In this document: positions 28,247 through 36,201 of the stretch, in pieces
Numbering within the stretch: position 1 is the first letter of the stretch
Layout: each line of letters begins with the position of its first letter
From: AWTP1-13 sp963832445
Lineage (GTDB): Bacteria; Pseudomonadota; Alphaproteobacteria; Rhizobiales; Hyphomicrobiaceae
DNA: 64,000 bases
Assembly (NCBI GenBank): GCA_963832445.1
Contig: CAWHUM010000015.1
Coordinates: 248,001 to 312,000, forward strand
Direction: 5' to 3'
The notes under the pieces: model-generated
Told to the model about the DNA's origin: nothing
The model's input: only the letters and a program-made list of their open reading frames with translations
Databases searched by the model: none
Program-made: the position numbers and the translations under genes

Positions 28247-29359
28247 ATGAACCCCACCATCGAGATCACCGGCATCCGCATCCGCCGCGCGCTGGTTCCC
28301 GTCAGACGCGTGCTCAACACCCGCGTCGGCCGCTTCACCAAGGGGCCGTTCCTGCTGATCGACCTCGAGCTGAAAGGCGGCGGCTACGGCCGCGCGATGT
28401 GCTTCACCTTTCTCCCCATCGGCCTGGAGGTCGTGCCGATCCTGCTCGAGGACCTGGTCAGCTCGGTTAGGGGCCGCAAGATCACGCTTCGCCGAAGCCC
28501 CGGCCGTCCACGACGCCTGCCAGAAGCGCCTGACGCACCTGGGCCACGAGGGCGCGGCGCAGATGGCTCTCTCCATGTTCGACATGGTGCTGCACGACGC
28601 GCTGGCGCGCGAGGCCGGCGTCCCGCTGTGGCGGCTGCTCGGCGGCAACAACGCGCCGCTTCCCACCTATCACAGCTGCGGCCTCGGTATCGCCGAGCCT
28701 GCCGATGTTGCCCGCGAGGCCAAGGAGATGCTCGTCGAGCACGGTGGATTTAACCACGTAAAGCTGCGCATGGGTCGCCCGCATGCCGCCGGCGAGGTCG
28801 CCGCCTACAAGGCCGTGCGCGATGCCGTCGGCCCTGACATCGCCATCTCCTGCGATTTCAACCAGGGTCTGCCGTCGGCCACTGCGCTGGAGACCTGCCG
28901 CGCCATCGACGGCCTCGGCCTCGCCTGGATCGAGGAGCCCGTCGCCTACGACGACTACGACACGCAGGCCCGCCTCGCCACCAAGCTCGCCACGCCCATC
29001 CAGATCGGCGAAAACTGGTGGAGCTGGCGCGTCGGCAAGGCGGCGATCGAGATGGGCGCCTGCGACTACATCATGCCGGACCTGTTGCGCATCGGCGGCG
29101 TCACCGGCTGGATGCGGCTTGCCCGCGTGGCGGAGGCGCGCGCGGTGCCGTTCTCCTCCCACCTCTCGCCCGACTACTCCGCCCACGTGCTGGCCGCCAC
29201 GCCGACGAAGCACTGGCTGGAGTTCATGGACTGGGGCCAGGATCTGATCCGCGATCCCGCTGCTGCCCGTGAAAGGCTTCACCACCCCGCCCGACACGCC
29301 GCGGCACCGGGCTCGAATGGAACGAGGCGGCCATCGCCCCGCATCTCATCGACGCCTGA
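28247..29359 (+). CDS. Mandelate racemase/muconate-lactonizing family enzyme, frameshifted at both ends
   Basis: Enolase-superfamily enzyme. N-terminal cap (ITGIRIRRALVPVRRVLNT), barrel region with Lys in NHVKLRMGR (the K-x-K-type base position), metal ligands Asp in ISCDFNQGLP, Glu in AWIEEPVAYDDYD and Glu in IQIGENWWS, then His in FSSHLSPDY. Breaks near 28490 and 29270; after the second, the other frame ends GLEWNEAAIAPHLIDA with stop at 29357-29359. ATG 28247 follows GAGGA. Family members racemise, cyclise or dehydrate acid sugars and aromatic acids; specificity unknown. Downstream of the SDR, with the repeat between. Confidence 0.88.
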
Positions 29360-29535
29360 TCCTTATCCCCGCCTCTCCGGCCTGTGCGAGAAATGCGCCT
29401 TGCCGTGGGCCGGCTCTCGTTTCGCAGGAGATGAGCGCAAGGCCGGCGGCCGGCGCCCGGGAGGGCGTCCGCGCTCTTTGACATCGTAGAGAAACCGCAC
29501 CGCCGGCGGCTTCGGCTGCAACGGCGCCCGTTCGC

Positions 29536-30878
29536 CTACTCCACCTCCACCGTCAGTCGCATGGAGGGGTGGATGCCGCAGAAGGCCTGATAGGTGCCGG
29601 CCGCCGGAAAGCGGATCGTCACGCTTTCCTTGGGCTCCTGGGCCCCCGAATTGAAATCGAGCCGCGGGTCGTAGATGCGCACGTTGTGGGTGCGGGTGTC
29701 GTCGTTGAGCACGGTCAGCGTCTGCCCCGCCTTGAGGCGCACGTGCGCCGGCCGGAATTGCTTGTCGGCCTGGCTGATCACGGTGGTGTCCTTGGGGCGC
29801 GGAGGCGGCTCCGGCTGGCCGGAGCCCACCCACGCTTCCGTCGACGGCTGGGGTGGGTTGTCGCTCGACAGCGACTGCAGGAAGGCGACGAGGTCGGTTC
29901 GCTCCTTGTCGGTCAGCTTGAAGTTCTGCGGCAGGTCCTTGCTGCGGGTCGGACGCCGCACGCCGCCCCTCTCGTAGTGGCGCACGACGTCCTCCAAGGT
30001 GGCGAGCGAGCCGTCGTGCATGTAGGGCGCGGTCCAGGCCAGCTCGCGCAAGGTCGGCGTCTTGAAGGCATGATCCGCCGCGGCAAGGCCGATCTCCTTG
30101 CCGCGCCCCTTGTCCCCACCCGGCAATCCGATGTCGTAGAAGTTGTGATCGGTGAAGGCGAAGCCGCTGTGGCAGCCGACGCAGCGACCCTTGCCGGCGA
30201 AGATGCGAAAGCCATTGATCTCGGATGGCGTCAGTGCATCGGCCTTGCCGGCGACCCATTGATCGAAGCGCGTCGGCGGCGAGATCAGCGTGCGCTCGAA
30301 GGCCGCCAGCGCCTTGGCGATGTTGGCAGCCGACACTGCCGCGTCCCCGGGAAAGGCCGCGTCGAACGCGCGCCGGTAGCTGTCATCCGTGCGCCAGGCG
30401 CAAGGCCGCACTTTCCAGGCTGCTGCCCATCTCGTCGGGATGCACCACGGGAAAGCGCACCTGCGCTTCCAGAGCTCGCGGCGCGCCCGTCCCAGAACAG
30501 CAGCGGCGCGAAGGCCACGTTCCACAGCGTCGGCGTGTGGCGCTCGAGCGGCTTGCCTGTGATGCCCTTGCCCTTGACCTCGCCGTCGGTGAACGAGAGC
30601 GTGGCATCGTGGCAGGAGGCGCAGGCGACGGTGCCGGTCGCCGAGAGCTGCTTGTCCGCGAACAGGCGCCTGCCCAGCGCGATTCTTGCGGGCGTCGGCA
30701 GATTGTCGGCCGGCTGCGGCACGAACGTCGGCCGCGCGAACTTGGCCTTCAGTGCGGCGAACGGATCGGAGCCTTGTGCGCGCGCCGTCTCCGCCGCGGG
30801 CCACAGGGCCACCGCCGCCAAGCCGCCGAAGCCCGCCAGCACACTGGTCGCAAAGGCGATAAATGTAGGTTGGGTCAA
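29536..30878 (-). CDS. Di-haem cytochrome c peroxidase fused to a C-terminal cupredoxin, frameshifted
   Basis: Periplasmic CcpA/MauG-type protein. Signal peptide (VLAGFGGLAAVALWP, ending ARAQG). Haem motif CASCH in the first domain and CVGCH in the second, with distal-type segments WNVAFAPLLFWDGRA and TPTLRELAWTAPYMHDGS. After NPPQPSTEAWVG an added domain of about 80 aa (LKAGQTLTVLNDDTRTHNV, YQAFCGIHPSMRLTVEVE) has His, and Cys-x2-His-x2-Met, i.e. a type-1 copper site. A frameshift lies near 30400-30490. The only start available is TTG 30878, which lies inside a palindromic repeat. Fusion suggests direct copper-to-haem electron transfer for peroxide reduction. Confidence 0.88.
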
Positions 30879-30960
30879 CCGGCGAAAGCGGGGGCAGACC
30901 CAACACCGCGTGCGGCATGTGGGGCGTGTTGGGTCATCGCTATCGCTCGACCCAACCTAC
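30865..30960. repeat. Nested palindromic intergenic element
   Basis: Outer arms GTAGGTTGGGTC (30865-30876) and GACCCAACCTAC (30949-30960) are a perfect 12-bp inverted pair; inner arms GACCCAACAC and GTGTTGGGTC pair inside. This is a REP-like form common in Rhizobiales. It overlaps the 5' end of the peroxidase gene, giving its TTG start, and ends about 50 bp before the stop of the next minus-strand gene. Confidence 0.85.
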
Positions 30961-31009
30961 CGGTTCGCCTGGGGTGTCCGTCACGGTCCTCTCGCACCCC
31001 TTCAAAGGT

Positions 31010-31831
31010 TCAGTACCTCGACATGTGCAGCTCGATGTCCGAGATGATGGCCGAGATCTGCCCCACTTCGAGGATTGGCGCCGGCGGCGGCATGGGGGCC
31101 GGCCAGGCGGCTTTCAGCTTGGCGAGGTCTGCACGCACTTTGCCGAGCGACTCGGCATCGATCTTGGCAAGCTCTGCCGCCGCACCTTCGATCATGCGCT
31201 CGGCCTGCCAGACGAAACCGCGGCTGTCCTGATATTCGACCGGCTTCACGAACTTGCCGTCCTCGATGGAGGTCTCGTATTCCGACTGCGCCACCCGCAG
31301 CACCTCCACCGCCGTGCGCACCGTGAAATTGCGCACCGGCGTCATGTACTTCTTGCCCACGGCGAGCGCCGCATCGAGCCGCTGGTCGACCGCCTTCAAG
31401 GCTTGCTGATAGGCACCCTTGCGTTTGGCCTTCACGGTCTGGGCCAACGCCTGCAGCTCGCGGCGGAACGGCTGGATGTTGTGCAGCTTGATGTACTTCT
31501 CGATCAGCGCGTAGAGCTCCTCCGTGGGATGCAGGAAATGCGGCAGTGCCTCGTCCCACAGGTCGAGCTCGATCAGCTGGTGCCCGACCAGCAGATGCCC
31601 GCGCATCAGCTCGATGTCACGGTAGAAGCGGATGCGCGTATCCTTGGGGCCGCCGTCGGTCAGGTAGGCTTCGCCGCCTTCGCCCGAATTGGGCGTGGCA
31701 TTCTGCGCCGGCGCCGCGGGCCCATGACCCTTGTGGCCGCTGTCCTGCGCGCTCGGGGTGCCCGTCATGGAGGCGCCGACGAGGCTCACCGCCCCGATGC
31801 CCACCCAGAGCTTGCGGGTCAGCTTGGCCAT
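31010..31831 (-). CDS. Exported His-rich protein of unknown function
   Basis: 273 aa from ATG 31831 (GGGAGGAG upstream), with a Sec signal peptide (LWVGIGAVSLVGASMTGTPSAQ). The mature N-terminus is DSGHKGHG, a possible metal-binding stretch. The body is helical with GHQLIELDLWDEALPHFLHPTEELY and IRPF/RRELQAL segments. I do not recognise a family with certainty; the pattern recalls periplasmic metal-related helical proteins. It lies just upstream of the peroxidase/cupredoxin gene on the same strand, so a joint role in periplasmic redox or metal handling is possible but unproven. Confidence 0.75.
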   Translation of the reverse strand: MAKLTRKLWVGIGAVSLVGASMTGTPSAQDSGHKGHGPAAPAQNATPNSGEGGEAYLTDGGPKDTRIRFYRDIELMRGHLLVGHQLIELDLWDEALPHFLHPTEELYALIEKYIKLHNIQPFRRELQALAQTVKAKRKGAYQQALKAVDQRLDAALAVGKKYMTPVRNFTVRTAVEVLRVAQSEYETSIEDGKFVKPVEYQDSRGFVWQAERMIEGAAAELAKIDAESLGKVRADLAKLKAAWPAPMPPPAPILEVGQISAIISDIELHMSRY

Positions 31832-31908
31832 CGATGATACTCCTCCCAAGATGTGTTGCCGCTGAAGTATACTCCAGCTTTCAGGAATTGCCCGCACCCG
31901 GGAGTGCC

Positions 31909-32568
31909 ATGATCGTCGCCGTCGCCGATGTCCTGTCCGCTGCCGACGTCGAGGTCGTTCGCACGGGGCTGGCAAACGCCACCTTCGTCGACGGCAAGAC
32001 CACGGCGGGCTGGTCGGCGAAGCTCGTCAAGTCCAACCTGCAGGCCCGCCCCGACGCCGAGGTCGAGCATCTGCGCGAACTGGTGGAAGCACGTCTCCTC
32101 CAGCATGCCGTGTTCGCGCTCGCCACCCGGCCCAAGGCCATTATCGGCCCCTTGTTCTCACGCTACCAGCCCGGCCACGTCTACGGCACCCACGTCGACG
32201 ATGCCCTGATAGCGGGCCAGCGCACCGACGTATCGTTCACGCTGTTCCTCTCCGACCCGGCAACCTACGACGGCGGCGAGCTCGTCATCGACACGCCCTC
32301 CGGCCAGGAGGCCTTCAGGCTGGCGGCCGGCAGCGCCGTCACGTATCCCGCCACCACGCTGCATCGCGTCGCCCCCGTCGTGCGCGGCGAGCGGCTGGCG
32401 GCCGCCGGCTGGGTGCGCAGCTACCTGCGCGATCCCGCCCAGCGCGAGCTGCTGTTCGACCTCGAAACCGCCCGCCGGCGCCTGTTCGAGCGCGAGGGCA
32501 AGACCGAGGAAGCCGATCTCTTGGCCAAGTGCGCTGCCAACCTGATGCGCCTGTGGTGCGACGACTGA
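31909..32568 (+). CDS. Fe(II)/2-oxoglutarate-dependent PKHD-type hydroxylase (PiuC/YbiX)
   Basis: 219 aa with the double-stranded beta-helix: iron ligands His and Asp in YGTHVDDALI and His in TTLHRVAPVVRG, and an Arg after the distal His (RGERLAAAGWVRSYL) for 2-oxoglutarate. The C-terminal tail (ARRRLFEREGKTEEADLLAKCAANLMRLWCDD) is diagnostic of PiuC/YbiX. These genes usually accompany siderophore-receptor genes and iron limitation; here the nearest iron genes start 0.9 kb downstream. Divergent from the exported protein. ATG 31909. Confidence 0.93.
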   Translation: MIVAVADVLSAADVEVVRTGLANATFVDGKTTAGWSAKLVKSNLQARPDAEVEHLRELVEARLLQHAVFALATRPKAIIGPLFSRYQPGHVYGTHVDDALIAGQRTDVSFTLFLSDPATYDGGELVIDTPSGQEAFRLAAGSAVTYPATTLHRVAPVVRGERLAAAGWVRSYLRDPAQRELLFDLETARRRLFEREGKTEEADLLAKCAANLMRLWCDD

Positions 32569-32649
32569 GCGCCAGGCTGGAACAGTTGGTCAGTCCGCGC
32601 CGGCTGCCGTACTCTCGATACCTCTGCAGCCAGCCCCCAAGGACGCCCC

Positions 32650-33396
32650 ATGAGCGAAGATGCCGTCACCTACCTGTCTCGGGATCGCATTGCGACCGTA
32701 ACCATCAATCGCGCCGAGCGGATGAACCGGCTGGATGACGCCATCGTCGAGGGCTTGCATCAGGCCTGGCGACGCTTCATGGCCTCCGACGAGGATCGTG
32801 TGGCGGTCCTGACGGGTGCGGGGGACAAGGCATTCAGCGCCGGCGCCGATCTCAAGGCGGTGCCCACCACGCTCTATCGCGGCATCCCCGGCGTCGGCGT
32901 GCCGGTCGACAAGCCGGTCGTCGGCGCGGTGGCAGGCTGGGTGGTCGGCGGCGGCATGGTGCTCACCACCATGTGCGACATCCTGGTTGCCGCCGAGAAC
33001 GCACGCTTTTCTTATCCGGAGGTCAAGGTCGGTTTCACGGGCGGCATCATCAGCGCGCTGGCCACCCGCATCCCGCACAAGATCGCCATGGAACTGCTGC
33101 TTGTCGGCGAGGCGATCGACGCGCAGCGCGCCTACGAGGTCGGATACGTCAACAAGGTGGTGCCGGTGGCGGACCTGATGCCCACGGCGCTGGACTACGC
33201 CCGCCGTATTGCCGCGACGGCCCCGCTGCCCTCGCGTGCGCTGAAGCGCTTCGTCGCCGAGACGCTGCCGAAAGGACCCACCGAATTGGCCGGCATGGCA
33301 CGCGCCCAGATCGATACGATCTTCGACAGCGAGGATTGGACCGAGGGGCGTGCAGCGTTCGCCGAGAAGCGGCCGCCGGCGTACCGCGGACGGTGA
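32650..33396 (+). CDS. Enoyl-CoA hydratase/isomerase family protein
   Basis: 248 aa, intact. Crotonase blocks: ATVTINRAERMNRLDDAIVEGL, oxyanion-hole AFSAGADLKAVP, AVAGWVVGGGMVLTTMCDILVAAENARFSYPEVKVGFTGG and the C-terminal helix RAAFAEKRPPAYRG. The usual second catalytic Glu position is Gly/Thr in VGFTGG, so activity may differ from simple hydration. ATG 32650, ending close to the convergent bacterioferritin gene. Confidence 0.9.
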   Translation: MSEDAVTYLSRDRIATVTINRAERMNRLDDAIVEGLHQAWRRFMASDEDRVAVLTGAGDKAFSAGADLKAVPTTLYRGIPGVGVPVDKPVVGAVAGWVVGGGMVLTTMCDILVAAENARFSYPEVKVGFTGGIISALATRIPHKIAMELLLVGEAIDAQRAYEVGYVNKVVPVADLMPTALDYARRIAATAPLPSRALKRFVAETLPKGPTELAGMARAQIDTIFDSEDWTEGRAAFAEKRPPAYRGR

Positions 33397-33432
33397 CCAC
33401 CCTGCCGGCGAGCCCGGTGCCGGCGTCGCGTG

Positions 33433-33927
33433 TCAGTCCTCCTCGCCCACCTCGTCCGCCGGGTCGGACTGCAGCTGCCCGTAGTTCTGCACGCCTATTT
33501 TGTCGAGCAGGTCGAGCTGGGTCTCGAGGAAGTCGATGTGGCCCTCCTCGTCCTTCAGCAGCTCCTCGAACAGCTGCATGGACACGAGGTCCTCGTTGCG
33601 GCGGCAGATCTCGCGGGCGCGCGTATAGGTGTCGCGGGCGATGTGCTCGCCCTTGAGATCGCACTCCAGCACCTCCTTGATGTTCTGGCCGATCATCAGA
33701 GGTGCCACATGCTGCAGGTTGGGCAGGCCCTCCAGGAACAGGATGCGATCCACCAGCTTGTCCGCGTGGTGCATCTCCTCGATCAATTCCTTGCGCTCCT
33801 TCTTGCCGAGCCGGGTGTAGCCCCAGTTGTCCAGCATGCGGTAGTGCAGCCAGTACTGGTTGATGGCGCCAAGCTCGAGCTTGAGGGCCTCGTTCAGGAT
33901 GTCGATGACCTCTTTCTTGCCTTTCAT
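33433..33927 (-). CDS. bfr: Bacterioferritin
   Basis: 164 aa from ATG 33927 (MKGKKEVIDIL); 24-mer haem-containing iron store. Ferroxidase ligands are in place: Glu18 (ALKLELGAINQYW), Glu and His in LIEEMHHADKL, Glu in the CDLKGEHIA region, and Glu/His in LLKDEEGHIDFLE. Met in the haem-binding stretch (MHHADKLVDRILFLEG) is present. The gene is complete. Its Bfd-like partner lies 0.5 kb away on the same strand. Confidence 0.96.
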   Translation of the reverse strand: MKGKKEVIDILNEALKLELGAINQYWLHYRMLDNWGYTRLGKKERKELIEEMHHADKLVDRILFLEGLPNLQHVAPLMIGQNIKEVLECDLKGEHIARDTYTRAREICRRNEDLVSMQLFEELLKDEEGHIDFLETQLDLLDKIGVQNYGQLQSDPADEVGEED

Positions 33928-34040
33928 GCCGCTGCTCCCGTGCCTGGCTCGGTTCCGACTGGGTCCGGTGCGCGCCGCCGCAAGCTGGCCCAGCATTGGC
34001 CGCGCGCTCCGCGTCCTACGACACTTGCGCCCGGCGAGCC

Positions 34041-34060
34041 AGAGCGTTGGAGAACGCTCT
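34041..34060. promoter_or_regulatory. Short hairpin upstream of bfr
   Basis: AGAGCGTT-GGAG-AACGCTCT, a perfect 8-bp stem with 4-base loop between divergent bfr and the 87-aa gene. It could be an operator or simply a stem; no known iron-box consensus fits. Confidence 0.3.
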
Positions 34061-34141
34061 GTGCAATGGCCGCCGATCGGCCTGGTCGCATCGAAGACGG
34101 CGATCTGCTAGGATTTTGCGAGACGATCCCTGGGTAGGGCG

Positions 34142-34405
34142 ATGTCCAAGCTCCTTGATCCACTGATTCTCGACCTGCTGGAGTGGGTTGCGAAGGCGCC
34201 GCGGCCCTACGCCGACGTCATGGAGGCCTGGCGCACGTCCTGCCCCCGCCTCACGGTCTGGGAAGACGCCGTCGACAACGGCTTCCTTGTGCGCGAGCGG
34301 GTGGCTGGCCAGAACGTGCAGGTGGCGATCACGCCGCAAGGACTGCGCTTCCTTGCCGACAATGGGCGAATGCCGGCAGCGGCCAGCGAAGCGGCGGCCC
34401 CCTAA
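34142..34405 (+). CDS. Small conserved protein, winged-helix-like
   Basis: 87 aa: LLDPLILDLLEWVAKAPRPYADVMEAWRTSCP then VWEDAVDNGFLVRERV and VQVAITPQGLRFLADNG. The order helix-helix-helix-wing with the TPQGLRFL ending is like MarR/PadR-type winged helices, though short. Possibly a DNA-binding or adaptor protein. No close functional assignment. Gene order beside bfr and the Bfd-like gene suggests an iron link, by context only. Confidence 0.65.
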   Translation: MSKLLDPLILDLLEWVAKAPRPYADVMEAWRTSCPRLTVWEDAVDNGFLVRERVAGQNVQVAITPQGLRFLADNGRMPAAASEAAAP

Positions 34406-34430
34406 TCTGCAGGCGTGGGAGGCGAAACGC

Positions 34431-34787
34431 CTATTCGGCGGCCACCAGAATTGGTGCAACGGCTGAAGCCGGCTCCGTGCGCTGCGGACGGAGCGGCGCC
34501 CGCTGGATCAGCTGCATGGCCGGCGTTTCGCTGGCGCCCTTGAGCAGGCGGCCTTGTGCGCACGCGCAGGCGTACGGGCACACGACGCCCTTCTCCGCCA
34601 GCTCGTCGATCTTCTGGTAGATGGTGCTCACCGCCAGCGGCGAGCATCCGCAACATACCATCCGCTTCTCGAGGTGGCGGTAGACGACGCCGGGCGTCGG
34701 CAGCGGCGCGCCGGGCTGGCTCATGATCTCGACCAGCGCTTTTTCGATGTCGGCGTCCGAGATGGCGGCGCAGGAGCAGACGATCAT
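34431..34787 (-). CDS. Bacterioferritin-associated ferredoxin-like [2Fe-2S] protein
   Basis: 118 aa. The N-terminal part fits BFD: MIVCSCAAISDADIEKAL with Cys4-x-Cys6, and VCCGCSPLAVSTIYQKI with Cys45-x2-Cys48 as the second ligand pair; the insert between them (PGAPLPTPGVVYRHLEKRM) is longer than in E. coli Bfd. An extra CPYACACAQG motif follows, giving more Cys than needed for one cluster. BFD proteins reduce ferric iron in bacterioferritin cores. ATG 34787; 18 bp after the Cys-rich gene's stop, so likely the same transcript. Confidence 0.82.
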   Translation of the reverse strand: MIVCSCAAISDADIEKALVEIMSQPGAPLPTPGVVYRHLEKRMVCCGCSPLAVSTIYQKIDELAEKGVVCPYACACAQGRLLKGASETPAMQLIQRAPLRPQRTEPASAVAPILVAAE

Positions 34788-34805
34788 GGAGTTACGTCTC
34801 GCCCT

Positions 34806-35330
34806 TCACTGCCGCATCGCCGTGGCCGCGGGCATCCCCGCCAGCAGCGGCAAGCTATAGGCGTGGCTGGCCGACAGCATTTGATCGGCATCGCGCATGG
34901 TCTCGGCGAAGCTCTCCGCCCCGTTCACCACCTCGTCGATCATCGAGCAGCCGAGCAGCGCAAACGCGCATGCCCGCATGGCAGGGCAGGCTTGATGCTG
35001 GCAGGCCGCAATCATGGCGATCGCCACGCACTCGTCGCGGCAGAAGCTGGCGCAGTCGCCGGCCGATGTCTCGAGCGGTCGGTGGGTATGGCTATGGATG
35101 GCGCGAACCCAGCAGGAGAGCTCGGTTACCGCGCTTTTGGCGGCGGTCGCACCCATGGCGCTCGAATAGGTGCACCAGACCTTCTCCCAGCTGGAGATGT
35201 CGCCGGTGCGATATCCGTCCAGCCAGTAGCGGAACCCCAATCCCACGAGCCGCTCCGGGCCCGCAAACCCCGGTGCCGCAGCAACGTCCCGTCTTGTGCT
35301 GCTGCCAGGTAAGTGGCCGACCCGCTTCAT
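34806..35330 (-). CDS. Cysteine-rich protein of unknown function
   Basis: About 174 aa from ATG 35330. Nine Cys, at about 53, 73, 93, 97, 101, 110, 115, 121 and 128. The C-x3-C-x3-C run (DCASFCRDECVAIAMIAAC) on a helix resembles the Cys-lined four-helix bundles of copper-storage (Csp/DUF326) proteins, but family membership is inference. No signal peptide is visible, so cytosolic. It is directly upstream of the Bfd-like gene and 1.4 kb from bfr on the same strand, which hints at metal storage or supply. The frame stays open upstream of ATG 35330 and an earlier start is possible. Confidence 0.6.
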   Translation of the reverse strand: MKRVGHLPGSSTRRDVAAAPGFAGPERLVGLGFRYWLDGYRTGDISSWEKVWCTYSSAMGATAAKSAVTELSCWVRAIHSHTHRPLETSAGDCASFCRDECVAIAMIAACQHQACPAMRACAFALLGCSMIDEVVNGAESFAETMRDADQMLSASHAYSLPLLAGMPAATAMRQ

Positions 35331-35531
35331 GGGCGGCCTCCGGCTTCGGGTCTCGGGGTGAGGGCGGCATTGTCTGCCGCACGCGCGCTCCCTGACAGGG
35401 CCGCTCGGATCATCGTGTACTCTCCAATTGATGGGGTTCAAGGCCCCACATCGGAATCCTGCGGGCGCTTTATTGAGGCGCCACGTCAACATTTCTGCGC
35501 GCCGAGCGGAACTGTCAAGTGCGCGGCCTCA

Positions 35532-35550
35532 CATTAGAATTCGTCTTAGA
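35532..35550. promoter_or_regulatory. AT-rich direct repeats upstream of the Cys-rich/Bfd genes
   Basis: Two copies of TTAGAAT, 12 bp apart start to start (35532 and 35544), in a GC-rich region between the Rrf2 gene and the Cys-rich gene. On the minus strand they read ATTCTAA. They resemble half-sites of Irr-type iron control elements but are direct, not inverted, so regulator identity is uncertain. Confidence 0.35.
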
Positions 35551-35601
35551 ATGCATCGAAACGGACGGTCGAGCGCATGCCAGCTTCGGGCATGTCTTGC
35601 G

Positions 35602-36102
35602 TCAGGTGTTGCCTAACACCATGCGGCGCGCACGCGCGCCGGCAAACGATGCCTTGCGGGCCCCGCCGCTCTTGCCCTTGCGCTCGGATGCTGCCTGCAG
35701 GGGCGATGGATGGCTCTTGGCCATGTCGGCGATGGTGTGCTGGTCGAGCACCTCGATGAAGGCCTCGAGCGCATCGTCCAGGATGCGATTGACGCCGTGG
35801 CCGCGTCCGCGCTTCGCCGCCGGCGCGCCTTCCTCGATCTCCACATGGGTGACCTCGGTGGCCCGCACCACATCGCCGATGCGGATCGCCTCGGCCGGCC
35901 GCGCCAGCCGCACTCCGCCATGGCGGCCGCGCACCGCCTCCGCCAACCCGGCTTTGGTGAGCAGGTTGACGATCTTGAACACGTTCTGCTGCGTGATGCC
36001 CAGGCGCTCCGACAGGGTCGCGACCTTGGTGAGATCGCCGCTCGCGCGCGCACAGTCGATCAGAATGCGGATGGCGTGGCTCGTCGACTTGGTCAGGCGC
36101 AT
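35602..36102 (-). CDS. Rrf2-family regulator lacking the Fe-S cysteines
   Basis: 166 aa from ATG 36102. Winged-helix part: MRLTKSTSHAIRILIDCARAS, VATLSERLGITQQNVFKIVNLLTKAGLAEAVRGRHGGVRLA, then RPAEAIRIGDVVRATEVTH. RirA, NsrR and IscR carry three Cys in the segment after this; here it reads EIEEGAPAAKRGRGHGVNRIL with none, and the only Cys is Cys17 in helix 1. A basic, low-complexity tail (ERKGKSGGARKASFAGARARR) follows. It lies beside the haem-uptake genes. Redox or iron sensing by an Fe-S cluster is unlikely; it may be a constitutive or otherwise-sensing repressor. Confidence 0.85.
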   Translation of the reverse strand: MRLTKSTSHAIRILIDCARASGDLTKVATLSERLGITQQNVFKIVNLLTKAGLAEAVRGRHGGVRLARPAEAIRIGDVVRATEVTHVEIEEGAPAAKRGRGHGVNRILDDALEAFIEVLDQHTIADMAKSHPSPLQAASERKGKSGGARKASFAGARARRMVLGNT

Positions 36103-36201
36103 CGGTCTGGTCACTCCTTGTGTGGCGCCTAATTGAGCACAGCTCGTTGTTTTCCTCAAATCCCAACGGGGTAGAGTGGCGCAGCAGGGCTCCGGATGCG
36201 C

